From NCBI RefSeq assembly GCF_000285275.1, contig NZ_CADO01000005.1, forward strand, positions 26,759-90,758: DNA of 64,000 bases, in the 5' to 3' direction. The stretch comes from Acetobacter pasteurianus subsp. pasteurianus LMG 1262 = NBRC 106471 (GTDB taxonomy: Bacteria > Pseudomonadota > Alphaproteobacteria > Acetobacterales > Acetobacteraceae). The first letter of the stretch is position 1; each line of letters begins with the position of its first letter. Both the position numbers and the translations under genes were made by a program. Positions 1 to 7,714 of the stretch are shown one piece after another. The notes below the pieces were generated by a model. That model made no database searches. It was not told the origin of the DNA and saw nothing but the letters and a program-made list of their open reading frames with translations.

Positions 1-386
1 GCCTGTGATTTGTCGAATGGGTTTATCGCCGAAGGCTTCAATGAACAGATCACTGGTTTTACGGGTGGCCTTGAGTGTGTCGGGGTTTTTGGGGATGTCA
101 GCATAGATGAATTTTTTCGCCATCACCGACAGGGGAGGACGGTTTAACAGGAATAGGCTTTTCTTCTGCGCTCACCTCTTCAAGAGGAGCGGAAGACGAT
201 GCCGGAAGGTTTCCGGCCTGCTGGGCCAGTGTCTGATTGCTGCGAATATCCACAATCATGGCCGCCGACCGGTTTGCCTCTCCTCGAAGCCTCTCTTTAT
301 TCTTTTGCACTTACGGCTGAGCCTATTTTGAGGTCCTGGGGGATGGTGCGGCGAAAATGGTAGTAAGAGCCAATGAGGCGGAGCAT
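1..386 (-). pseudogene. Partial, frameshifted tyrosine-recombinase (integrase), N-terminal part
   Basis: The reverse strand encodes pieces that match the N-terminal half of the intact integrase at 4461-5834. One piece near 386-330 reads MLRLIGSYYHFRRTIPQDL, against MLRVRGTTYHFRRIVPPAL in the intact gene. A second piece in another frame covers about 310-100. A third frame at 100-1 contains TRKTSDLFIEAFGDKP, matching the TKKATQRAVGLFLQAFGDAP segment. At least two frame changes are needed, one at an A-run near 113-118, so the copy looks inactive. It continues past the left edge, so its catalytic half is not visible. Its start lies 113 bp from an att copy, as the intact integrase does from the other. 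This suggests a second element integrated in tandem. Confidence 0.75.
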
Positions 387-471
387 CTGCGTTTCCCATT
401 CTGGGAAGACAAACGGAAAAATCCTGCAGACCCGGCAAATTCTAATTTCACTGTTATATTTCAATTGGTTA

Positions 472-499
472 GTGGTGCGAACTGCGGGACTCGAACCCG
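472..499. repeat. att site: 28-bp direct repeat of the tRNA-Leu 3' end (left copy)
   Basis: These 28 bases are identical to 5923-5950, the 3' end of tRNA-Leu including CCA and most of the T arm. Similarity stops at 500, so no full tRNA is present here. Such partial copies are the usual footprint of integrase-mediated insertion into a tRNA gene. Confidence 0.9.
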
Positions 500-1082
500 A
501 TCGCTTTGGTCGCAACCAACTAGACAACCCATTGAAAAAGAACGATAATTTCAGACGAAATCATCCTTCGTATGGTGACTGCGGGTTCACTCTGCGGGCA
601 AACCCGTGGAGCAGTCAAGGCAGTGGCGCGGAGTTCAATTCAGCGGACTGGAGTTGCTGAGTAATCTTTCTGAGAGTGAATGGGGTGTGTATGCAGGTTC
701 ATGCACCAGAGGCGGTCGAGATTATGGTGACACTTGCTTCAACTGGTATGGAAGAGGAAGCATTTGCTGTCTGGTCATGGCAGCATACCATTTGTCATTA
801 AAGTTTTCTCTCCACGTTGGGGCCGCAATATTTAGGAAGCCAGCCGTGCAAACCAGCGGACACGTTGTGTCGCGAAGGTTTGCAAACTGGTCAGGGGTAA
901 AGCAATGCTTTCCCCCCGTGAATTCACTTTTGATGCCAGTATAGGGGGAGTATAAAGTCCGATTTCAAGGAACATAAAAAAAACAGGACATTCATCCGCT
1001 TCGTGCATCAACACAGAAACTTATAAAACCATAATCAAAATAGTTGGAAATCCTGAATGTCAATTGGGCCTAATTTTCAAGG
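500..1082. other. Island stretch without a recognisable gene
   Basis: Short open frames occur on both strands but none has a convincing start, ribosome site and protein-like composition. The most protein-like piece is 690-800 on the plus strand, a 36-residue frame beginning MQVHAPEAVEIM, which could be a decayed fragment. No tRNA, repeat or terminator was seen. Confidence 0.4.
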
Positions 1083-1811
1083 CTACTGGTTGACTTTGCG
1101 TTGGGCCAATATGGAAATAATTGCGGGCTTCGATGCGCCCCCCATGGAGAAATTAGAATTAGAAGTTCGGACATACATGAATGAACTGGCCTCATGGTTC
1201 CAATCGAGAACCTGAACATCGGTCACAGAAAATCCAGTATCTTTAAACATGTAACTTTCATACTCTTTCTTATTGCCCTCTATGATTTCGGTTTCACTGA
1301 GACCGCACGGAATGTGAGCTCTAAAAGCAGTATGAATCCACTCTACCGATGGTGCGCATAAAGGCACAGCAACCAATTTATCCTCAACATTCTCCCGATA
1401 TTCTTTTGGTTTTTGATCGGGAGTGAGGTTAGAGGAAGTTCGCATGTCGTTATCGTCGGGATGGGAACCGATGAACCATCCAACGACGACTTTAGGCTCA
1501 AATGTTTGAATTGCGCTGAGTAGCTGAGGCGACGGTTCGAATAAGTCAGACTGGAAGACCTCTACATTGGCCTCATAATTTTGTAAACGGGCTTGAGCAA
1601 GGCGAATTAGATCAGGATTATTGTCGAAGGCCAAGAGTGGTCTGGTTCTCGAAAGAGCTAATGTGCCCCAGCCTGTTCCAGATCCTATTTCTAGGGTAGG
1701 TAAATCAGGAACTATTTCGCTAAGGCGTTCGTAAATTTTATCATTCTGGAATTGGAGTGATTCACGATCCCAAAATTCTGAATACTCTTTGGGGGTCATT
1801 CGCTTTAGCAT
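1083..1811 (-). CDS. SAM-dependent methyltransferase-like protein
   Basis: The 242-aa product has a class I methyltransferase motif I, LEIGSGTGWGTL, at about residues 40-51, followed by an acidic position in LLAFDNNPDL that would hold the ribose of S-adenosylmethionine. No recognisable substrate domain follows, so the target is unknown; a small-molecule or protein substrate is as likely as nucleic acid because no NPPY-type motif is present. The start at 1811 is chosen over an in-frame start at 1847 because GGAG lies at good distance upstream. It lies 67 bp downstream of the 147-aa gene on the same strand, so the two may be co-transcribed as island cargo. Confidence 0.7.
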   Translation of the reverse strand: MLKRMTPKEYSEFWDRESLQFQNDKIYERLSEIVPDLPTLEIGSGTGWGTLALSRTRPLLAFDNNPDLIRLAQARLQNYEANVEVFQSDLFEPSPQLLSAIQTFEPKVVVGWFIGSHPDDNDMRTSSNLTPDQKPKEYRENVEDKLVAVPLCAPSVEWIHTAFRAHIPCGLSETEIIEGNKKEYESYMFKDTGFSVTDVQVLDWNHEASSFMYVRTSNSNFSMGGASKPAIISILAQRKVNQ

Positions 1812-1878
1812 TACACTTCTCCATCGAAATCCTATACTCAGAATCAAGCATAGATGATTAAAATTACGTTTTTTGTTG

Positions 1879-2322
1879 TTATGAATCTTGTTTCTTGAAA
1901 TAATTTTTCAAAGATTCAAAAGTTTTCAACGAAACAACGAAGTGACCGATACCATCTTCGTCTTCACTCCAATCGTCAAACGTGAATAAGCAAGCATCGT
2001 CATCTCCTGTAATTTTTCTTAGGCGGCGATGAATACCGGATTGAAAAGATCCGTAGCTAGAAACACCCGTCCCATTCAATTCTCTAGCATCAACAGCAGG
2101 ACCTTTATGTGCAATCACCTTCAATCCATTACGTGATGATTCTCCAAGACCAGCTACTAGTCTTTCAATCTGGTGCTCCGTCAGATCATAGACGTTATCC
2201 CAGTCATAACTTTCGTAACCTTCAGGCTTCCCTGCACCTTTAGGAAACAGAAGTTCCTGAATTTCTTGTCGCGCCGTGTCAGAAAGTGCGTTAAGGTCGT
2301 TAAGTGTGAGCGTTACTTGCAT
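1879..2322 (-). CDS. Hypothetical protein, 147 aa
   Basis: The frame starts at an ATG preceded by TGAGGAAC, a good ribosome site. The protein is acidic and soluble, with no signal peptide or membrane segment. Its C-terminal half contains a basic stretch, HRRLRKITG, followed by DDDACLFTFDDW, then a short Lys-rich end. I do not recognise the family. It precedes the methyltransferase on the same strand, so the two may form one island transcription unit. Confidence 0.6.
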   Translation of the reverse strand: MQVTLTLNDLNALSDTARQEIQELLFPKGAGKPEGYESYDWDNVYDLTEHQIERLVAGLGESSRNGLKVIAHKGPAVDARELNGTGVSSYGSFQSGIHRRLRKITGDDDACLFTFDDWSEDEDGIGHFVVSLKTFESLKNYFKKQDS

Positions 2323-2382
2323 AAATAAGTTCCTCAGTTTTCAGCAGAATAGATTCCAGCTAACCTGCTTTGATTGCATTTG

Positions 2383-2411
2383 CCACTCCTCACCTCTCAA
2401 GCGAGGAGTGG
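2383..2411. promoter_or_regulatory. Inverted repeat upstream of the 147-aa gene
   Basis: Perfect 9-bp arms (2383-2391 and 2403-2411) flank an 11-base loop, 60 bp upstream of the start at 2322. It could be an operator or a terminator for something further right. No T-run follows on either strand, which argues against an intrinsic terminator. Confidence 0.4.
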
Positions 2412-2983
2412 ATAGATGCGATCAATCATACCTTAGATATGATGTAAAGGTATTTTGATGGATTTTATGGATATCTAGATTTAATCTATCTATCACAGTA
2501 GGCAGATCTGACGAATAACAACAGGATAACCAGCTCTTCAATGGCTGTTTTACCCGATAAGGTAATACTCATTGAATATCTGATATGAAAGTGAAAGTCG
2601 CCCTGTATCTCTGTTTCCTTCGGTGAACAGAACGGGCGTGTCTGCCGTCGGGTTCGGCTGAGGATATTGCAACACTCATGCTCGCTTGGCAGATGTTCTT
2701 TGAAAAATATGGATGTCTGGCATTAGGCGACTACAGCCTGTCCGCTGCCATTCGTTGAGCAGACAGACTGTTTAGGGGGGGAAGCGGACCGGCATGTTTG
2801 GCCATCGTGTCGGTTGCAACAGACTGTGCGATCCCGCTGATAACGCTTCTGCTGCCGACCAAACCCTATTGTTCGGAGGCGCGTCTCGAGAATGATCGTT
2901 TTCTCCGAAGGCGGTCGCCGGAATAATGTCCATCTACTGGGCTGCTAAACAGCCTTATCTCGCGGTCTTTCGTTCATTTACAC
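2412..2983. other. Island stretch with possible decayed coding remnants
   Basis: No intact gene is supported. On the plus strand about 2650-2758 reads as protein-like sequence (AEDIATLMLAWQMFFEKYG...) ending in a stop, and about 2920-3000 gives another protein-like piece. Neither has a credible start. These look like fragments of genes lost after insertion, but I cannot name them. Confidence 0.35.
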
Positions 2984-3406
2984 CTAAGGATCAATGGGCT
3001 GCGCGCTGGGTAGAACAGCAGAAACGTCCGAAGCATCAAAGTAATACAGGAGCGCCTTCACCGTGGGGTCGTTCCGGATGAAAGCTGCGGCGAGGCGGTG
3101 ATTGCCGTTGTCAATGTGGATTGGTGATTGGTCCATAGCGTCAACGCCAAGCCGTATCCGGTAATTATCATCCGGAAGCCCGTTCTTCACGAAGAAGGCG
3201 ATCCGACCGATGTGGAAGTTGCGACTGTCGGGACCGTGAAGATCGTCTTTCACGCCGTCCCAGTGCTGCGTTTCGAGATCACCTTGCGTGACAGCGCGTT
3301 TTACTTCGTCCTCTTGGATTGTCCCGCATCCCCACAACTCACCATTGAGCGGATCAACCTGTGCGCGCAACTCGGGAACAGAGATTTCAAATAGCTCAAT
3401 TTTCAC
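2984..3406 (-). CDS. ParB-like nuclease-fold protein
   Basis: The 140-aa product contains the signature IDNGNHRLAAAF at residues 98-109, the D-G-(N/E)-H-R motif of the ParB/sulfiredoxin fold that binds nucleotide in ParB-type proteins. There is no helix-turn-helix domain and no partner ParA gene, so it is not a normal chromosome or plasmid partition protein. Small stand-alone members of this fold are common on mobile elements. Translation is taken from GTG at 3406, which has AGGAG upstream. The surrounding island DNA has no other gene on this strand within 450 bp. Its target is unknown. Confidence 0.6.
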   Translation of the reverse strand: MKIELFEISVPELRAQVDPLNGELWGCGTIQEDEVKRAVTQGDLETQHWDGVKDDLHGPDSRNFHIGRIAFFVKNGLPDDNYRIRLGVDAMDQSPIHIDNGNHRLAAAFIRNDPTVKALLYYFDASDVSAVLPSAQPIDP

Positions 3407-3722
3407 GCGCTGACTCCTGTGATGACGCTTTTACTTGGTAGAAACTATTAGTCTCTTGTGTTGGTAATGCCTTCTCGGTCCCCGGATTTATTGCGCACTT
3501 CAGCCGCCGACGTCCAGCAGGAACGAGTATATGAGCCATAGCTGACGACTTCCAAAAAGGTGCCAATACGGCGCGAATGACCGAAATGTAGGCGAAAAGC
3601 GCATGGCTGGATGTGTTCGTATCTTTGATTCCAGAGAGCTGACAAATGGACAGAGTGTCAGCGTATCTTTAAATAACGACCCATCGTTCACGACGTGCTG
3701 AGTCAAGGTTATCCGTATATTC
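3407..3722. other. Island stretch without a recognisable gene
   Basis: Open frames on the minus strand here overlap each other, lack ribosome sites and have an atypical composition rich in Ser, Arg and Trp. I see no RNA gene or repeat. Confidence 0.4.
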
Positions 3723-3896
3723 ATGACTTATAAAAAATTTAAATGCTATGCTATGATTGGTCGTAGCTTGCTGCACTATCGCCTTTCTGATTTTTTTGCG
3801 TTCACTCTTGAAGTCGAGAATACTACTCACATGTTTAAAATGAACCGTTCTCACTTCTATAAAGTAATAGATGAAAAAGGATTTCAAAGTGCCTAA
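3723..3896 (+). CDS. Possible small protein, 57 aa
   Basis: A short frame starts at ATG 3723 and ends 23 bases inside the next gene. The product is basic and aromatic-rich (MTYKKFKCYAMIGRSLLHYR...). The only ribosome-site candidate, AAGG, is too far upstream. It is offered as a weak candidate because of its overlap with the following gene, as in translationally coupled pairs; it may be non-coding. Confidence 0.22.
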   Translation: MTYKKFKCYAMIGRSLLHYRLSDFFAFTLEVENTTHMFKMNRSHFYKVIDEKGFQSA

Positions 3897-4190
3897 AATC
3901 ACGAAAGACGATCTAATATACGATGATTACAGTTGGAAAGCCGTGCCAGGCGACGATCCCACCAAAAAAAAGAAGATGCTAATCGCTTCAGCCGAAATGA
4001 GGGATACGAGATAATCACCTTGTTGAATTCCCTCACGGGTAAAAATCAAGCGGATCTCTCAGTTCGCACTCGACAGATCTGCGAGTGGATGATTCATGAG
4101 AAGCTCCCATCTAATATTCAAGGGCGCTCCAACGTAATTATTTGGATCGCGAACAATTACCCGGATCTTTCTCGTGAATACCCTAATTAA
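3871..4190 (+). CDS. Small island gene in two frames joined at an A AAA AAG slippery site
   Basis: Zero frame runs from ATG 3871 to a stop at 4012-4014. The minus-one frame is open from before 3933 to 4190 and looks clearly protein-like (EGYEIITLLNSLTGKNQ...WIANNYPDL). Eight A residues at 3964-3971 followed by G create the heptamer A AAA AAG in phase with the zero frame, the slippery sequence known from dnaX and several transposases. A minus-one slip there would give a 106-aa protein. The alternative is a single-base indel that broke the gene, or a sequencing error in the homopolymer. The family is not recognised and the ribosome site is weak. Confidence 0.5.
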
Positions 4191-4397
4191 CACTATCTTG
4201 AGATACACTGCTTAGCATTCGGAACACGACTTTAGCGGCCGAAAGCGGACAGTCAGTTTTCGGCCCAACCCGGTCGTGAGAGTTCATGCTACTTATGTCC
4301 GCTATGGGAACAGCTATTCAAGCTTACGTATGATCGAGATGTAGGCGTAAACGGTCATTAAATGAAATCTTATTTTTCTGCTTTTTAGGGGGTCAAC

Positions 4398-4414
4398 GGG
4401 GGAAGTCTTCCCCC
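4398..4414. terminator. GC-rich hairpin downstream of the integrase
   Basis: An 8-bp perfect inverted repeat with a one-base centre, lying between the convergent 106-aa gene and the integrase. The arms are G/C and A/G rich. It has no T-run, so terminator function is only likely. Confidence 0.4.
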
Positions 4415-4422
4415 TTGCCAGA

Positions 4423-4446
4423 TGTCGAATGGGTAGCCATTCGACA
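4423..4446. terminator. Inverted repeat just after the integrase stop
   Basis: Perfect 10-bp arms TGTCGAATGG / CCATTCGACA around a 4-base loop, 14 bp past the integrase stop codon. With the hairpin at 4398-4414 it makes a double hairpin between convergent genes. It could also be a recombinase-related site. Confidence 0.45.
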
Positions 4447-4460
4447 CTGCTGGCTCCCTT

Positions 4461-5834
4461 TTAAATAGTCAGGTTTGCAAAGGCTGTTTCCGGGTAGCTG
4501 ATTGCCTCTATGGTTTGCTTGAGGTTGGCTGTTGAAATGCCAGTCAGATAGGTTGTGGTCCCTTGCCTCTTGTGGCTGGCTTCATGTCCCAACAGGCAAT
4601 CAATCCATATCTCCCGAATATCAGTATGGGCGTTTCTGAGTTGGGTCGATACCGTGTGCCGAAACGAGTGAAAGGTGATTTCAGCAGGCAGGCCGATACG
4701 GGTCTTGAGTAAAGAAAACGCTCGTCCCAGTGCTGCACCCCTGACACCCTGTTTCGAAGTTTCCAGACCGGGAATGAGGTAAGGGCCATCAGTGGTATCC
4801 TTAAGGGCCAGAACTCCTACGTCAATCAGTTTTGAATGGACAGGCACAATGCGGGTGCCAGCTTCCGTCTTAGGTGCCCAGCCGGTTTCGGTATGTGGTC
4901 TGACAAGAAAGCACGGAACTCCGTCAACGGTCTGGAGGTCTTTTTTCCGCAGGGTACAGATTTCGCCCAGCCTCATACCAGAATAGGCTGCAATAAGGGT
5001 GACCAGTCGGAAGGTCTGTTCTGGCACAGATGCGCTGTGCCATGTGGCAGCGGCCAGCAAATCCAGTTCTCTGGCAATCCAACTTCTTCTTATGGTTTTC
5101 TGTCCATTCTCAAAATTCCAGCCCGTCCACGGGTTGCGTGTGACCAGTTCCCGCTGGTGTAACTGGTTCCAAAGCGCAGAGAGGCGCATCATATGGTTTT
5201 TGACACTCTTACCGCTCAGGGTTGGTAAACCTTCTTCTCTGGCTCTCTGAGCCTCTTCCTCAAGGGTAAGAGTGCTCTTGCGTTTGCCTAGTGATGCTGG
5301 GAGCGAAAACAGGAGGTCTCGAAACGCTCCGGCCTTTTCGCCGCCTATGATAGACGCGGGAGCATCGCCAAAGGCCTGTAAAAACAAGCCTACTGCCCGC
5401 TGGGTGGCTTTTTTGGTGTCAGCGCTGGCATGGGGATTATTCAGCACGAAGCGTTTCAGCGCACCGGAAAGCATCATGGGTTGGGCTTTGGGTGTCTTGG
5501 CTGGTTTCTTTATTGTCCGGGGTCTTGGCCTTGGTGCTGAAACTGGCGCGGACCCCGTTTCCTGAGCAGATGAAGGCAGGTTCACGCTCTGCAAATCCCG
5601 CAGTGAACCCCGCAGACCCTCAAGCCTGCTTAAAGCATCCGGTTCCGCCAGTGCAGAATGGGCCTGCATGAACAGTTCAGTAGTTCTGGCGTGAAGCAGA
5701 GAAGCGCGTTTGCGGGCTTCGTTCTGGTAGCCGGTTTTCAGGGAAACCCAGATTTCCCGCCGATTTAAGGCTGCTCGCAGGGCAGGGGGAACGATACGGC
5801 GGAAGTGGTAAGTAGTGCCTCGGACACGGAGCAT
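4461..5834 (-). CDS. int: Tyrosine-type site-specific recombinase (island integrase)
   Basis: The 457-aa enzyme catalyses integration and excision of the element. The catalytic set is visible: Arg288 in YSGMRLGEI, His389 and Arg392 in HSFRHTVST, His417 in LLGHE, and the nucleophile Tyr429 in TTTYLTG. The N-terminus (MLRVRGTTYHFRRIVP) resembles the DUF6538 region typical of these tRNA-targeting integrases, followed by a low-complexity Pro/Lys linker near 100-120 and a SAM-like core-binding domain. The start at 5834 has GGGAAG upstream; an in-frame start at 5870 lacks one. It lies 89 bp from the att repeat inside tRNA-Leu and reads away from it. A decayed relative is at 1-386. Confidence 0.93.
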   Translation of the reverse strand: MLRVRGTTYHFRRIVPPALRAALNRREIWVSLKTGYQNEARKRASLLHARTTELFMQAHSALAEPDALSRLEGLRGSLRDLQSVNLPSSAQETGSAPVSAPRPRPRTIKKPAKTPKAQPMMLSGALKRFVLNNPHASADTKKATQRAVGLFLQAFGDAPASIIGGEKAGAFRDLLFSLPASLGKRKSTLTLEEEAQRAREEGLPTLSGKSVKNHMMRLSALWNQLHQRELVTRNPWTGWNFENGQKTIRRSWIARELDLLAAATWHSASVPEQTFRLVTLIAAYSGMRLGEICTLRKKDLQTVDGVPCFLVRPHTETGWAPKTEAGTRIVPVHSKLIDVGVLALKDTTDGPYLIPGLETSKQGVRGAALGRAFSLLKTRIGLPAEITFHSFRHTVSTQLRNAHTDIREIWIDCLLGHEASHKRQGTTTYLTGISTANLKQTIEAISYPETAFANLTI

Positions 5835-5922
5835 AAAATCTTCCCTCGGTGGGGAAGGACGATGGAGCAAAGACAGCCTTTGCCCCTCATTCAGCCGAAA
5901 AATCGTGCTATTTCAGGTGTCT

Positions 5923-5950
5923 GTGGTGCGAACTGCGGGACTCGAACCCG
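5923..5950. repeat. att site: 28-bp direct repeat inside tRNA-Leu (right copy)
   Basis: Identical to 472-499. It covers the 3' end of the intact tRNA, so insertion regenerated a functional gene. Confidence 0.9.
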
Positions 5951-6010
5951 CACGCCCTTTACGGACTGGAGATTTTAAGTCTCCTGCGTCTACCATTCCG
6001 CCAAGTTCGC
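5924..6010 (-). tRNA. tRNA-Leu (anticodon UAA)
   Basis: Read on the minus strand, the 87-base gene folds as a class II tRNA: acceptor GCGAACT pairs with the 3' end before an encoded CCA, the D arm has GGCGGAATGGTAGACGC, the anticodon loop reads CTTAAAA with anticodon TAA, there is a long variable arm, and the T loop is GGTTCGAGTCC. It is the integration target of the island on its 3' side. Confidence 0.95.
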
Positions 6011-6081
6011 GCAGATGCCATGGTGCATCTATGGTGGTTGAAAGCGTTTTAGCATGGTCGGAGATAACTGCAACAGCATGT

Positions 6082-6798
6082 TTATCGAACAGCTTGTAAA
6101 ACAGGTCCAAAATGTTGCAGCCAGTTTTCTGCTTGCTGTCTGTGAGGAGTTAATGTGTCGACCATTTTCCAGAATTGGATACTATGGTTCATATGCTGCA
6201 GATGGCTTAATTCATGGGCAATCAAATAATGGCGTACAAAAAATGGTGCCATTATTAGGCGCCAAGACAACATTATACGCCCCGAAGATGAACAACTGCC
6301 CCAGCGGCTGGATGTATCGCGCACATCTAAACGTTTAGGGGTAAGCCCAACAGTGTGGGCGAGATGGTGCATTTCTTGAGCAAGAACTCTCGCTGCATGT
6401 TGTTTGAGAAAGTCTTCTACGCGGCGCGCAAGAAAAGAGGGATCTCCACTTACAAAAAGGCACTCATTTTCTAGCCATGCACCTCCTCTGCGGTCTGGTG
6501 CATGACAAATTGTATAGTTCTTATCTTGAATAGGGATATTGGAGCCGATAGCAAAGCGCGGTGTTTGTACTAATTTTTCAAGGCGCGTTGTAATCCATTG
6601 CGTCTGTTTTTGCACAAATGCCAAGGCCTGTGTGTAGGGAAAACCTTTGGGTAAAGTAACAAGAATAGCCTGTTCTTTTGCAGAAATCCGTATGATGCAG
6701 CTTTTGGCTTTGGTTGAAATGCGCCAGATTATTTTGGCAGCACCATACCCTTCCAACATAATCGTATCTGGCCAAGAGGGATTTTCTTTACAATTCAA
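6082..6798 (-). CDS. YgjP-type zinc metallopeptidase (DUF45, M48-related)
   Basis: The 238-aa protein carries the zinc-binding motif HELSH at residues 195-199 with a further His at about 205, in the typical block AHELSHLQHMNHS...FW of YgjP/SprT-like proteins. The preceding RWGSCSSSGRI block is also a family hallmark. No signal peptide is present, so it is probably cytoplasmic; substrates of this family are poorly known. The long form begins with TTG at 6798; an ATG at 6759 is also possible. It is the last gene of a minus-strand operon, 26 bp after ycgN. Confidence 0.85.
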   Translation of the reverse strand: MNCKENPSWPDTIMLEGYGAAKIIWRISTKAKSCIIRISAKEQAILVTLPKGFPYTQALAFVQKQTQWITTRLEKLVQTPRFAIGSNIPIQDKNYTICHAPDRRGGAWLENECLFVSGDPSFLARRVEDFLKQHAARVLAQEMHHLAHTVGLTPKRLDVRDTSSRWGSCSSSGRIMLSWRLIMAPFFVRHYLIAHELSHLQHMNHSIQFWKMVDTLTPHRQQAENWLQHFGPVLQAVR

Positions 6799-6824
6799 GA
6801 AAACATCTTTCTGGGCAAAGATTT

Positions 6825-7280
6825 TTAATGAGATTCCTCAGCAGGAAGGCCAGGCCAACTGACGATGTAATCTTCCAGTGCACCTGCGCGTCTTTCACTT
6901 ATGCAACGTCCGGCAGCAGATTCACCAGAAGAAATAACAGATTCCGCTGTATGCGTTAGCAATGGGTGCCACTGTGGCAGACCGCGCCCTTCTGAAAGGC
7001 GGCGATATGCACAGTCTGGTGGCAACCAATCAAGTTCAGGAATCATCTTTGGTGTCAGAGTAATGCAATCTTGCACTTTGCGGTGGCGTTGTGCGTAATC
7101 TGTGCACTGGCAGGTTTTAACATCCAGCAGACGGCACGCAACAGATGTGTAATGTAGTTCTTCTGTGTCATCATCACGCAGTTTGTGCAAACAGCAGCGT
7201 CCGCATCCATCGCACAGACTTTCCCATTGCTCTGTAGTCATTTCTGTAAGTGGGGTTGTTTCCCAAAAAGGTGCTGTCAT
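6825..7280 (-). CDS. ycgN: YcgN/YkgJ family cysteine-cluster protein (UPF0260)
   Basis: The 151-aa protein has the family cysteines: CDGCGRCC near residue 23 and further Cys in ACRLLDVKTCQC and DC, in the spacing of the CxxCxxCC proteins thought to bind zinc or iron-sulfur. Length fits the family (about 150 aa). Its start overlaps the stop of the upstream permease-like gene in an ATGA arrangement, indicating translational coupling. The molecular role of this family is not established. Confidence 0.88.
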   Translation of the reverse strand: MTAPFWETTPLTEMTTEQWESLCDGCGRCCLHKLRDDDTEELHYTSVACRLLDVKTCQCTDYAQRHRKVQDCITLTPKMIPELDWLPPDCAYRRLSEGRGLPQWHPLLTHTAESVISSGESAAGRCISERRAGALEDYIVSWPGLPAEESH

Positions 7281-7714
7281 TGTGCGATGCCAAAAAAGAG
7301 GGAAAGAAAGCAGCTTGCTATTAAAGGTTTTTTAAGAAGGGGCCAGATAATAAGCTGTAGGCATGTGCTTCTGTTGGCTCCCAATTCACGTGCTGTTGCG
7401 CCCCATGCTTCTGGTAGGGTTTCGAGTTTGGCCAGCGGCCAAAGGGCAAGCAGGGGCAGGCTTAAAGCACCCTGTAAAAAAGGAGTATAAGGTGCGTTAA
7501 GAACAACAGGCAGAAAAATACCAAGAACTGTTGTGGGAATAAACAACATAAAGAATGAAATATAAAAAATGCGCCCTGCATGTGTGGCAAATGCCAGCAT
7601 GAGCAGAACAAACATAAGAAACATGCTGGTCATGCTTATGCAGGTAAATCCCCATATAAAGGAATAGGGTAATGGGATATGCATCAGAGAAGGGATCACT
7701 TGCGGAGCGCCCAT
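7277..7714 (-). CDS. Truncated ABC-transporter permease (polyamine type)
   Basis: Only 145 aa remain, against about 260-280 in PotB/PotC-type permeases. Three to four hydrophobic segments are followed by the EAA loop, EAWGATARELGANRSTCLQLIIWPLL, which normally docks on the ATPase. The protein then ends after one more segment (CFLSLFFGIAQ), so the C-terminal membrane helices are missing. It overlaps the solute-binding gene by 19 bp and ycgN by 4 bp, so the reading frame is maintained within a tight operon. With its ATPase partner lacking catalytic residues, normal transport looks unlikely. Confidence 0.7.
   Translation of the reverse strand: MGAPQVIPSLMHIPLPYSFIWGFTCISMTSMFLMFVLLMLAFATHAGRIFYISFFMLFIPTTVLGIFLPVVLNAPYTPFLQGALSLPLLALWPLAKLETLPEAWGATARELGANRSTCLQLIIWPLLKKPLIASCFLSLFFGIAQ

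Larger units (their letters stand above)
472..5950. mobile_element. Integrative genomic island at tRNA-Leu(UAA), about 5.5 kb
   Basis: The element is bounded by the 28-bp direct repeats 472-499 and 5923-5950 and carries a tyrosine recombinase next to the tRNA-proximal end, the typical arrangement. Cargo is a SAM methyltransferase, an unknown 147-aa protein, a ParB-like protein and a small gene with a slippery site. The cargo is visibly richer in A+T than the core genes after 6082. No transfer or replication genes were recognised, so it would need helper functions to move between cells. An integrase remnant just outside the left att copy points to tandem insertion. Confidence 0.85.

Noticed and set aside
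11..20. TGTCGAATGG also found at 4423-4432
   Set aside because: The first copy is inside integrase coding sequence and has no paired arm; the match is likely chance.
606..944. 112-aa frame in the island
   Set aside because: Rich in Cys, Trp and Ser without domain features, and no ribosome site; treated as non-coding.
3669..3902. 77-aa minus-strand frame in the island
   Set aside because: Lies opposite the two overlapping plus-strand frames and has no start signal.
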